From assembly GCF_900107455.1 (NCBI RefSeq), contig NZ_FNQB01000002.1, forward strand, positions 930,001 to 994,000: 64,000 nucleotides of DNA, given 5' to 3'. The notes beneath the pieces are model-generated. The model was not told the DNA's origin and did no database searches. It was given only the letters and a program-made list of their open reading frames with translations. Each line of letters begins with the position of its first letter. Position 1 is the stretch's first letter. Position numbers and translations under genes: made by a program. The stretch is from Asanoa ishikariensis (GTDB lineage Bacteria > Actinomycetota > Actinomycetes > Mycobacteriales > Micromonosporaceae). This document shows positions 35,971 through 43,375 of the stretch, piece after piece.

Positions 35971-37569
35971 ATGATGGATCACGTGACCCCTCAGGAGGAT
36001 GAGCCGAAGCCGCAGCGGCGGCGCGCCCGGATGTGGTCGGCCGTGCGCCGCGCCGCGGTGTCCCGGTTCACCCGGCGCACCGGCGTGCTCTTCGCGATCC
36101 TCGGCGTCTCCCTCGTCGGCCTGGTCGTCGGCGTGCTCCTCGGCGCCCGCGCGCAGACGGACATCGGCCCTTTCCAGGCCGAGATGTCGGTACGCCCCGC
36201 GACCAGCGGCGAGACCGAGGTGGTCGTACCGCCGCTGGGCGCGCTGCACATCAACAGCCACGACGGCCCGCTGCGGCTGACGGTCCGGCTCGGCGCCCTC
36301 GACCAGGGCCGCACCCAGGCGCTGATCAGCGACCCGTCCGGGATCACCCGGGCCAGCCAGACGGTGGTCGACGACCTCCAGACGGGCATCCTGCGGCTCG
36401 GCTTCCGTACCGTCTCGGTCTCGGTCCTCGGCGCTGTCGTGATCGGCCTGCTGGTTTTCCGCAGCACCCGGCGCGCGGCCTGGTGCGGCGGCGTCGCCCT
36501 GCTGGTCACCACGAGCACCTTCGGGCTCGCGGTCGGCACGCTGCGGCCGAATTCGATCGAGCAGCCACGGTACGAGGGCCTGCTGGTCAACGCCCCCGCG
36601 ATCGTCGGTGACGCACGGCGGATCGCGCAGGACTACGGCAAGTACGCCGAGCAGCTCAAGGCCATCGTCGCCAACGTCAGCCGGATCTACACGACCGTCA
36701 ACAAGCTGCCGAACTACGAGCAGAGCGACGGTGGCATCCGCATCCTGCACGTCTCCGACCTGCACCTGAACCCGTCGGCCTGGCCCACGATCCGCACCGT
36801 GGTCGAGCAGTTCGACATCGACGCGGTGATCGACACCGGCGACATCACCGACTGGGGCTCCGAGCCGGAGGCCACCTACGTCGGCTCGATCTCCCTGCTC
36901 GGCGTCCCGTACGTCTACATCCGCGGCAATCACGACTCCGCCGTCACCGCGGCCGCGGTCGGCCGCCAGCGCGGCGCGATCGTCCTCGAGAACCAGGTCG
37001 TCGACGTGGCCGGTCTACGCATCGCCGGCATCGGTGACCCGCGCTTCACCCCCGACAAGGAGACGTCACCGACCGGCGCGGGGCGTTCACGACAGGTCAT
37101 CGAGCAGGTGTACGACGCAGGCTCCCGCCTGGCCGCGACGATCAAGGCGAGCGGCAAGCCGGCCGACATCTGCCTGGTGCACGACCCGGAGTCGGCGCCG
37201 GCCCTCAACGGCGTCTGCCCGACCATCCTCGCCGGCCACCTGCACCACCGCGAGGTGCGCATGCTCCCGAAGCTGCCGAACGTCCCGAACCCGGCCCGCG
37301 TCCTGGTCGAGGGTTCGACGGGCGGTGCGGGCCTACGCGGCCTGGAGGGCGAGCAGCCGACGCCGCTGCAGATGTCGGTGCTCTACTTCGACGACGCCAA
37401 GACCTTGCAGGCATACGACGACATCCAACTCGGGGGTACGGGCCAGGCCCAGGTCACCCTCAACCGCACAGTGGTCGAACGCCCGCGCCCGGCCAACTCG
37501 GGCACGCCGACCCCGACCCCCACGGCGACCGCGACCCCGACCACTCCGGCAACGCCCGCGGGCGACTGA
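35971..37569 (+). CDS. Membrane-anchored metallophosphoesterase
   Basis: The protein has 532 residues from ATG 35971 (GTG 35983 is possible). One segment at about residues 38-60 and two at 150-195 cross the membrane. The phosphoesterase domain carries VSDLHLN near residue 263, DTGDITDWG, IRGNHDSA, LVHDPE and AGHLHHRE, i.e. all five metal-binding blocks. The C-terminus ends in a Thr/Pro-rich tail (SGTPTPTPTATATPTTPA). It probably works on a phosphate ester or pyrophosphate at the outer face of the membrane. It lies 18 bp after the lipoprotein gene and may be cotranscribed with it. A terminator follows before glyA. Confidence 0.88.
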   Translation: MMDHVTPQEDEPKPQRRRARMWSAVRRAAVSRFTRRTGVLFAILGVSLVGLVVGVLLGARAQTDIGPFQAEMSVRPATSGETEVVVPPLGALHINSHDGPLRLTVRLGALDQGRTQALISDPSGITRASQTVVDDLQTGILRLGFRTVSVSVLGAVVIGLLVFRSTRRAAWCGGVALLVTTSTFGLAVGTLRPNSIEQPRYEGLLVNAPAIVGDARRIAQDYGKYAEQLKAIVANVSRIYTTVNKLPNYEQSDGGIRILHVSDLHLNPSAWPTIRTVVEQFDIDAVIDTGDITDWGSEPEATYVGSISLLGVPYVYIRGNHDSAVTAAAVGRQRGAIVLENQVVDVAGLRIAGIGDPRFTPDKETSPTGAGRSRQVIEQVYDAGSRLAATIKASGKPADICLVHDPESAPALNGVCPTILAGHLHHREVRMLPKLPNVPNPARVLVEGSTGGAGLRGLEGEQPTPLQMSVLYFDDAKTLQAYDDIQLGGTGQAQVTLNRTVVERPRPANSGTPTPTPTATATPTTPATPAGD

Positions 37570-37676
37570 CGATCAGGGGCGCTCGGCCGACGCGCTGGGT
37601 GCGGCGTCGGCCGACCGCTCGGTAACGCGGGCTTGGCTGCGGCTTGATGCTGCCCAGCCCACGGCTGCTCATGCGG

Positions 37677-37702
37677 CGGGCCGGCACGTCGGTGCCGGCC
37701 CG
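37677..37702. terminator. Convergent terminator between the phosphoesterase gene and glyA
   Basis: CGGGCCGGCAC and GTGCCGGCCCG pair perfectly over 11 bp with a GTCG loop. It lies 16 bp before the end of glyA on the opposite strand, so it may serve both transcripts. Confidence 0.75.
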
Positions 37703-37718
37703 CCCACACGGTTGCTGA

Positions 37719-38987
37719 TCAGGCGGCGCGGTACCCCGGCATCGGGAAGGCGGCGAGCAGGTCGCGGACCTCACCGGCGATGCGGTCGATGGTCGCCTCG
37801 TCGTCCTTGAGCGCGGCCGCGACCGTCTCGTCCATCCACGCGGCCACCTGCGGCATGTGCTCCTCGGTCAGGCCGCGGGTGGTCAGGGCCGCCGTACCGA
37901 GCCGGATGCCGGACGGGTCGAACGGCTTGCGGGTGTCGTAGGGCACTGTGTTGTAGTTGAGCTCGATGCCCGCCCGGTCGAGTGCCTGGGCGGCCGGCTT
38001 GCCGGCGATGTCCTTGCTGGTCAGGTCGGCCAGGATCAGGTGGTTGTCGGTGCCGCCGGAGCTGAGCGTGAAACCGTGCTCGGTCAGCGCGGTCGCGAGC
38101 GCCGCCGCGTTGGCGACGACATGGTGCGCGTACCGGCGGAAGTCCTGCGTCCCCGCCTCCCGCAACGCCACCGCGATGGCGGCGGTCGTGTGGTTGTGCG
38201 GGCCGCCCTGGAGGCCGGGGAAGACTGCCTTGTCGATCGCCGTCGCGTGCTCGGCGGTCGCCATGATCATGGCGCCGCGCGGGCCGCGGAGGGTCTTGTG
38301 CGTGGTCGTGGTGATCACGTCGGCGTGGCCGACCGGCGACGGGTGCGCGCCGCCCGCGATCAGGCCGGCGATGTGGGCGATGTCGGCCACCAGGACGGCG
38401 CCGACCTCGCGGGCGATCGCGGCGAAACCCGGGAAGTCGATGGTCCGGGGTACGGCGGTGCCGCCGCAGAAGATCACCTTGGGGCGCTCGGCGAGGGCAA
38501 GGTCGCGTACCTCGTCGAGGTCGATCCGGCCGGTTTCCCGGTTCACCGCGTAGCGGACCGGGTTGAACCACTTGCCCGTCGCGGAGACCGACCAGCCGTG
38601 CGTGAGGTGGCCGCCCATCGGCAGCGCCATGCCCATCACGGTGTCGCCCGGCTGCAGGAACGCCAGGTAGACGGCGAGGTTGGCGGGCGACCCCGAGTAC
38701 GGCTGGACGTTGGCGTGATCGACACCGAACAGGCTCTTCGCCCGGTCGATCGCCAGCGTCTCGATCGGGTCGATGAGCTGCTGGCCCTCGTAGTAGCGCT
38801 TGCCGGCGTAGCCCTCGCTGTATTTGTTGGTCAGCACGGTGGAACTCGCCTCGAGCACCGCCTCGGAGACGTAGTTCTCGGACGCGATCATCCGCAGCTT
38901 GTCGTGCTGCCGGGTGGCCTCGGCTTCGATCAACGTGGCGAGCTGCGGGTCTTCGGCGGTCAGGTGGGGGATCGGTGGCACGTGCAC
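37719..38987 (-). CDS. glyA: Serine hydroxymethyltransferase
   Basis: The protein has 422 residues from GTG 38987, with AGGAGA six bases upstream, which rules out the longer frame to 39143. It is a fold-type I PLP enzyme: RMIASENYVSEAVLEA, TNKYSEGYAGKRYYEG, the PLP lysine in ADVITTTTHKTLRGPRGAMI near residue 230, and RLGTAALTTRGLTEEHM. It makes glycine and methylene-tetrahydrofolate from serine. A ZTP riboswitch in its leader connects expression with folate and purine status, and it also sits in a region with serine synthesis (serA at 57.5 kb). Start codon and length are ordinary for the family. Confidence 0.97.
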   Translation of the reverse strand: MHVPPIPHLTAEDPQLATLIEAEATRQHDKLRMIASENYVSEAVLEASSTVLTNKYSEGYAGKRYYEGQQLIDPIETLAIDRAKSLFGVDHANVQPYSGSPANLAVYLAFLQPGDTVMGMALPMGGHLTHGWSVSATGKWFNPVRYAVNRETGRIDLDEVRDLALAERPKVIFCGGTAVPRTIDFPGFAAIAREVGAVLVADIAHIAGLIAGGAHPSPVGHADVITTTTHKTLRGPRGAMIMATAEHATAIDKAVFPGLQGGPHNHTTAAIAVALREAGTQDFRRYAHHVVANAAALATALTEHGFTLSSGGTDNHLILADLTSKDIAGKPAAQALDRAGIELNYNTVPYDTRKPFDPSGIRLGTAALTTRGLTEEHMPQVAAWMDETVAAALKDDEATIDRIAGEVRDLLAAFPMPGYRAA

Positions 38988-39016
38988 GGCGTCTCCTGAG
39001 GCATCTGACGAACACC

Positions 39017-39101
39017 ACACCCAGGCGCGCGGTGCGGCGTTGCCTGCGGTCGCTCCCCGGTGGTCAGTTCCACCTCGCTGCGCCAGTCGCGAGTACCCCG
39101 A
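39017..39101 (-). ncRNA. ZTP (pfl) riboswitch in the glyA leader
   Basis: Read on the minus strand the leader contains CGCGACTGGCG, then GGTGG...CCACCGGGGAGCGA, then GCGCCTGGGTG about 30 bases later. These are the two halves of the ZTP aptamer, with the strongly conserved GGGGAGCGA and GCGCCTGGG elements. The end of the aptamer stands about 30 bases before the glyA GTG. ZTP (or ZMP) accumulates when 10-formyl-tetrahydrofolate is short, so binding should raise GlyA production. A TAGCAT box upstream (39105-39110 complement) may be the -10. Confidence 0.92.
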
Positions 39102-39175
39102 AATGCTAGCCGAGTCGGCGGTACGCGACGGCGACGGCGCCAAGGCATCGAAGCCTGCTAAAGCAACCGGTTAAG

Positions 39176-39233
39176 TGGGTGCGCTCCCATCGGTGCCTCC
39201 GTCGATGGCCCAGAGAGGATGGGAGCGCTCTTG
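39176..39233 (+). promoter_or_regulatory. Two CebR/CelR-type operator boxes upstream of the ABC operon
   Basis: TGGGTGCGCTCCCA at 39176-39189 and TGGGAGCGCTCTTG at 39220-39233 match the 14-bp dyad TGGGAGCGCTCCCA bound by cellobiose-sensing LacI repressors (CebR, CelR) at 13 and 11 of 14 positions. The second box runs into TTGACG (39231-39236), a good -35. Overlapping the first box on its left is AAGCAACCGGTTAAGT (39161-39176), a weaker copy of the other operator found in this locus. Confidence 0.75.
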
Positions 39234-39265
39234 ACGACAGGGGAAACGCATGTTTCAGTGTCTCT

Positions 39266-39281
39266 ACTTACCCGGTTAAGT
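39266..39281 (+). promoter_or_regulatory. LacI-type operator ACTTACCCGGTTAAGT of the ABC operon
   Basis: The 16-bp near-perfect palindrome lies 49 bp before the binding-protein ATG, downstream of the -35-like TTGACG. The same half-site CCGGTTAAGT recurs at 39167 and 45542, and a related site occurs before the beta-mannosidase gene (46658). The most likely binder is the LacI-family protein encoded at 45546-46568. Confidence 0.75.
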
Positions 39282-39330
39282 GATCTCCGTTACATCGCAC
39301 GTCGGGAGCTCCCAGTTGAGGAGGACGGCA

Positions 39331-41067
39331 ATGCGCAGGCGGTCAAGGTGGCTGGTGGCGGGCGCGCTCGCGCTCACCATGGGAATGGCCGGGTGCACCG
39401 GCGACGACGGCGCGGCCACGTCGGGTGCGGGCGGACTGCCCGGCCCCGCTGGAGGCGGCGGCGCTTATCCGCGCAACGAGACGCTCTACACGAGCGGCAC
39501 CCAGTGGGGGCCGCCGAACAGTTGGAACCCGATCATCCCGGGCTACGCGATGGGCACCGTCGGGCTGGCGTACGAGACGCTGTTCCTCTTCGACCCGCAG
39601 AAGACGGAGATCACCCCGTGGCTGGCGGAGAAGGGCGAGTGGGCCGACAAGACCTACACGCTGACCCTGCGCGAGGGCATCACCTGGAGCGACGGCAAGC
39701 CGCTGACCGCGGACGACGTCAAGTACACGGCCGAGCTCGGGAAGATCAAAGCCGTCCCGTACAGCAATCTTTGGACCTGGTTGTCGGCGGTTGACGTGGT
39801 CGACCCGCGCACCGTGAAGTTCACCTTCTCCGACCCACGGATCCAGGAGTGGGAGAACTGGCTCTACGAGAACGCGATCGTGCCCAAGCACGTCTGGGAG
39901 TCGCGCTCCGAGGCCGACATCACGACGACCGCCAACGAGAAGCCGGTCGGCACCGGGCCGTACGAGTACCTGACCCACGACCAGGACCGCATGGTGTGGA
40001 AGAAGAAGGCCGGCTGGTGGGCAACTAAAGCGCTTAACCTCGACGTCAAGCCGAACTACATCGTCGACATCGTCAACTCCAGCAACGAGGTCGCGCTCGG
40101 GCTGTTGCTGCAGGGCAACATGGACCTGTCGAACAACTTCCTGCCGGGCATCGCCAACCTGGTCAAGGGCGAATTCAAGATCAAGACGTACTACGCCGAG
40201 CCGCCCTACATGCTGTCCGCCAACACCGCGATGCTGATCCCCAACACCACCAAGGCGCCGATGAACGACGTCGCGTTCCGGCGGGCGTTGGCCAGCTCGA
40301 TCGAGACGAAGAAGATCGTCGAGGGGGTGTACGGCAACATCGTCCGCGCGGCCAACCCCACGGGGCTGCTGCCGGTCTGGGACCAGTTCGTCGACCAGAG
40401 TGTGGTGAGCCAGAACGGCTTCAGCTTCGACACCGCCAAGGCGAAGAAGACCCTCGCGGACGCGGGCTACAAGGACACCAACCGCGACGGCTTCATCGAG
40501 GGCAAGGACGGTAAACCGGTCAAGCTGTCGCTGATCGTGCCGGCCGGCTGGACCGACTGGATGGAAGCGGCCCGGGTGATCAGCGCCGGCGCGCAGGCCG
40601 CCGGGATCAACGTCGTGCCCGAGTTCCCCGACGCCGGTGCGCTCGACGACGCCCGCACCGCCGGCACGTTCGACCTGGTGCTCAACAACTGGGCCGGCCT
40701 GTCCAACACGCCGTGGAACTTCTACAACTACGTCTTCCAGTTGCCCGTCCAGAAGCAGCAGTTCGCTGCCAACTTCGCGCGCTACGAGAACAAGACGGCG
40801 TGGGACCTGGTGCAGAAGCTGGCGCGTACCGCGAAGGATGCTCCCGAGTTCAAGACCACCATGAGCGAGCTGGAGCGGATCCACCTCACCGAGCTACCGA
40901 TGATCCCGCTCTGGTACAACGGTCTTTGGGCGCAGTTCAACACAGCACATTGGACCAACTGGCCGTCGTCGGCCGGTGACGCGCCCAAGGATCTGCCGAC
41001 CACGTGGAACAACCTGTGGGAGATGGGCAGCATCAAGATGCTGACCCAGCTGAAGCCGGTTGCCTGA
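39331..41067 (+). CDS. ABC transporter substrate-binding lipoprotein, SBP family 5 (Opp type)
   Basis: The protein has 578 residues from ATG 39331 (GAGGAGG nine bases upstream). The signal peptide MRRRSRWLVAGALALTMGMAGC ends in a lipobox with Cys22. After a Gly-rich linker the family-5 fold follows: NETLYTSGTQWGPPNSWNP, YETLFLFDP, LREGITWSDGKPLTADDVKYT and GTGPYEYLTHDQDR. Family-5 proteins bind peptides, nickel or oligosaccharides. The long linker, CebR boxes, LacI repressor and beta-mannosidase all favour manno- or cello-oligosaccharides, as known for Opp-like transporters of Thermotoga. This substrate is inferred from context, not from the binding site. Confidence 0.92.
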   Translation: MRRRSRWLVAGALALTMGMAGCTGDDGAATSGAGGLPGPAGGGGAYPRNETLYTSGTQWGPPNSWNPIIPGYAMGTVGLAYETLFLFDPQKTEITPWLAEKGEWADKTYTLTLREGITWSDGKPLTADDVKYTAELGKIKAVPYSNLWTWLSAVDVVDPRTVKFTFSDPRIQEWENWLYENAIVPKHVWESRSEADITTTANEKPVGTGPYEYLTHDQDRMVWKKKAGWWATKALNLDVKPNYIVDIVNSSNEVALGLLLQGNMDLSNNFLPGIANLVKGEFKIKTYYAEPPYMLSANTAMLIPNTTKAPMNDVAFRRALASSIETKKIVEGVYGNIVRAANPTGLLPVWDQFVDQSVVSQNGFSFDTAKAKKTLADAGYKDTNRDGFIEGKDGKPVKLSLIVPAGWTDWMEAARVISAGAQAAGINVVPEFPDAGALDDARTAGTFDLVLNNWAGLSNTPWNFYNYVFQLPVQKQQFAANFARYENKTAWDLVQKLARTAKDAPEFKTTMSELERIHLTELPMIPLWYNGLWAQFNTAHWTNWPSSAGDAPKDLPTTWNNLWEMGSIKMLTQLKPVA

Positions 41068-42059
41068 TGAGGCGGTACTTCGGACGCAAGCTCGCGATCT
41101 ATGCGCTGACCTTCGTCGTCGCGGTGACGATCAACTGGATCATCCCCCGGTTCATGCCGGGGGACCCGGTCCTGCGGATGCTGACCCGCACGTCGGTCTC
41201 GAACCCCGAGGCGGTCGCGCCGATGCGGGCGTACTACGAGAACGTGTTCGGGCTCGACGTTCCATTGTGGAACCAGTACGTCAACTACTGGGTAGAGCTG
41301 TTTCAGGGCAACCTGGGTGTCAGCGTCTGGCTGTTCCCCGCACCGGTGGCAGACGTCATCCTCAACGCGGTGCCGTACACGCTGGCGCTCCTGCTGCCCT
41401 CGATCCTCCTGAGTTGGTGGGCCGGCAACAAGGTGGGCGCGCTGGCGGCCCGCAGCACGTGGCTGGACAACACCGCGCTGCCGGTCTCGTACGCGCTGAC
41501 CGCCACGCCGTACATGTGGCTCGGCATCCTGCTGGCCTGGGGCCTGGGCATCGTGGCGGGAGTGTTCCCGGTGGCCGGCGGCTACAGCTTCGAACTGCGC
41601 CCGGACTGGTCGTGGGTCTTCGTCGGAAGCCTTGCCCGGCACTGGTTCCTACCGTTCCTCTCGCTGTTCCTGGTGGCCTTCGGCGGCTGGGCGATCGGCA
41701 TGCGCAACCTGATCATCTACGAGCTGGAGGCCGACTACGCGAACTATCTCGCGGCGCTCGGCGCACCACGCCGACTGATCCGCCGGTACGCCTTCCGCAA
41801 CGCGCTCCTGCCGCAGATCACCGGGTTAGCCCTACAGCTCGGCGTCCTGGTGTCCGGCGCGTTGGTGACCGAGATCGTGTTCGCCTACCCGGGCCTCGGC
41901 CACCTGATCCTGCAAGCGATCCAGAACCAGGACTTCTTCCTACTGCAAGGCGCCTTCCTGTTCATCGTGATCGGCGTGCTGGCAGCCAACTTCGTGATCG
42001 ACATCGTCTACGTCCTGGTGGACCCACGCACCCGATCAGGCATGCAGGGGGCGACGTGA
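41067..42059 (+). CDS. ABC transporter permease (OppB type)
   Basis: The protein has 330 residues from ATG 41067, sharing one base with the stop before it (TGATG). It has six or so transmembrane segments. The N-terminal FGRKLAIYALTFVVAVTINWIIPRFMPGDP and the loop GWAIGMRNLIIYELEADYANYLAALGAPRRLIRRYAFRNALLPQ are typical OppB features, with the EAA-type coupling motif near residue 225. It forms the channel with the second permease. It contains a TTA leucine codon (41826-41828). A block of junction repeats follows directly, beginning with GTG inside its stop. Confidence 0.92.
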   Translation: MRRYFGRKLAIYALTFVVAVTINWIIPRFMPGDPVLRMLTRTSVSNPEAVAPMRAYYENVFGLDVPLWNQYVNYWVELFQGNLGVSVWLFPAPVADVILNAVPYTLALLLPSILLSWWAGNKVGALAARSTWLDNTALPVSYALTATPYMWLGILLAWGLGIVAGVFPVAGGYSFELRPDWSWVFVGSLARHWFLPFLSLFLVAFGGWAIGMRNLIIYELEADYANYLAALGAPRRLIRRYAFRNALLPQITGLALQLGVLVSGALVTEIVFAYPGLGHLILQAIQNQDFFLLQGAFLFIVIGVLAANFVIDIVYVLVDPRTRSGMQGAT

Positions 42060-42124
42060 GTGAGCGAGGTTGGCTCGGTCGTCGTGGGTCTTGCTCCGCG
42101 GACCGGAGGGAGGGGGCGGCGTGA
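42056..42124 (+). CDS. 22-codon coupling ORF in the junction repeat
   Basis: The frame from GTG 42056 overlaps the OppB-type stop by four bases (GTGA) and ends with TGA 42122-42124, in which the next GTG is embedded. The product would be a short Arg/Ser/Gly-rich peptide beginning VSERGWLGRRGS. Its likely purpose is to hand ribosomes down the operon, and the peptide itself may do nothing. It is unlike any family known to me. Confidence 0.35.
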   Translation: MSERGWLGRRGSCSADRREGAA

Positions 42125-42458
42125 CTGAGCGAAGCGTGCGGGGTTGGAGCCGCGAGGTCCAGACCGCAGGGTCGGCCGGGTCGTGGGCGGCGGTGTCGTC
42201 GAGCACCCGCTCCGCCTCGGTCGTCGTGGGTCTTGCTCCTGCGCCAGCATCACCGCGGTCCACGCCTCGTCGGGCCGGCCGCCGGTGTGGACCGGAGGGA
42301 GGGTGTGGCGTGAGTGAGCGAATCCTGCGGGGTTGGGTCGGTCGTCGTGGGTCTTGCTCCCGTGGATCGGAGGGAGGGTGTGGCGTGAGTGAGCGAAGCG
42401 AGCGCGGTTGGCTCAGCCGACGTCGGTCTTGCTCCGCCTGCCGAAGGGAGGGGGCGGC
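42056..42458 (+). repeat. Four repeated junction units between the two permease genes
   Basis: Units start at 42056, 42121, 42310 and 42385. Each begins GTGAGTGAGCGA (or GTGACTGAGCGA), continues with GGTTGG, TCGTCGTGGGTCTTGCTCC or near variants, and ends with GGAGGGAGGG-GGC just before the next GTG or ATG. So each unit carries a start codon at its front and a Shine-Dalgarno sequence at its end. Unit lengths are 65, 189 (with an insert), 75 and 74 bp. The array pushes the second permease 400 bp away from the first without breaking start/stop overlap. Confidence 0.88.
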
Positions 42459-42462
42459 ATGA
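42121..42462 (+). CDS. 113-codon coupling ORF covering junction-repeat units 2-4
   Basis: The frame runs from GTG 42121 to TGA 42460-42462 and overlaps both neighbours by four bases: the 22-codon ORF before it and the second permease after it (ATGA). The peptide repeats the text SER-x-x-RGW-x-x-RRGSCS three times, which simply reflects the DNA repeats. Middle codons 18-60 derive from the unit-2 insert. If translated it would be basic and unstructured. I regard translation as plausible and an independent function as unlikely. Confidence 0.35.
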   Translation: MTERSVRGWSREVQTAGSAGSWAAVSSSTRSASVVVGLAPAPASPRSTPRRAGRRCGPEGGCGVSERILRGWVGRRGSCSRGSEGGCGVSERSERGWLSRRRSCSACRREGAA

Positions 42463-43373
42463 CCGACACCGATCACTTGGCGGCGCCTGGCGTACCCGTG
42501 CTCGCTGAACCGGTTGTCCCACCGGCCGGCCGGAGCCGCGAGACGCTGCATTTCGCGCTGCGCAACAAGAAAGTCGTCGGCGCGGTGGTGGTGATCCTGG
42601 GCTTCCTCGTGCTCGGCCTGGTCGCACCGCTGTTCACGAACCACGGACCCAACGAGTACGTGGGCCCGCCGGCGGCGCCACCCTCGACCGAGTACTGGTT
42701 CGGCACGACCACGTTCGGGCAGGACGTGTTTCTTCAGTTCGCCAACGGCATCCGGTCGACGTTCGTGGTCGGCCTGCTCGGCGGCGGCCTGGCCGCGCTG
42801 ATCGGGATGACGGTCGGCTTCGTCGCCGGCTACCGGGGCGGTCTGGTCGACGAGCTGCTCAACATGCTGACCAACATCGTCCTCGTGCTTCCGGCGCTGG
42901 CAGTCCTGATCATCCTGCACGCGTACGTAGGCGTCACCTCGGTGCCGATGCAGGCGCTGTTCATCGGCCTGTTCTCCTGGCCGTGGGTGGCCCGGGCGGT
43001 GCGGGCGCAGACGTTCTCGCTGAGGTCACGGGAGTTCGTCGACCTGGCCCGGTTAAGTGGTATGCGCCCGCTCGCGGTCATCCGCCGGGAGATCGCGCCG
43101 AACATGAGCTCCTACCTGTTCATGACGTTCATCCTGCTGTTCGGCGGCTCCGTGCTGATGGCCGCCACGCTCGACTTCATCGGCCTGGGCCCGACCGACG
43201 CGATCTCGCTCGGGTTGATGATGAACAGCGCGGTCCACTGGAGCGCCCTCCATCTAGGACTGTGGTGGTGGTTCGTACCACCCGGCGCGGCGATCACAGC
43301 GATCGTCGGCGCGCTCTACGTGATGAACGTCGGCCTCGACGAGGTCTTCAACCCCAAGCTGCGGGAGATGTGA
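42459..43373 (+). CDS. ABC transporter permease (OppC type)
   Basis: The protein has 304 residues from ATG 42459. The first transmembrane segment (KVVGAVVVILGFLVLGLVAPLF) is followed by the OppC mark STEYWFGTTTFGQDVF. The coupling loop is SREFVDLARLSGMRPLAVIRREIAPNM near residues 190-216, and further segments lead to the end NPKLREM. The codon for Leu199 is TTA (43053) and lies in CCCGGTTAAGTG, an operator-like sequence. It pairs with the OppB-type protein. The next gene starts at the stop (GTG 43376). Confidence 0.92.
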   Translation: MTDTDHLAAPGVPVLAEPVVPPAGRSRETLHFALRNKKVVGAVVVILGFLVLGLVAPLFTNHGPNEYVGPPAAPPSTEYWFGTTTFGQDVFLQFANGIRSTFVVGLLGGGLAALIGMTVGFVAGYRGGLVDELLNMLTNIVLVLPALAVLIILHAYVGVTSVPMQALFIGLFSWPWVARAVRAQTFSLRSREFVDLARLSGMRPLAVIRREIAPNMSSYLFMTFILLFGGSVLMAATLDFIGLGPTDAISLGLMMNSAVHWSALHLGLWWWFVPPGAAITAIVGALYVMNVGLDEVFNPKLREM

Positions 43374-43375
43374 CC

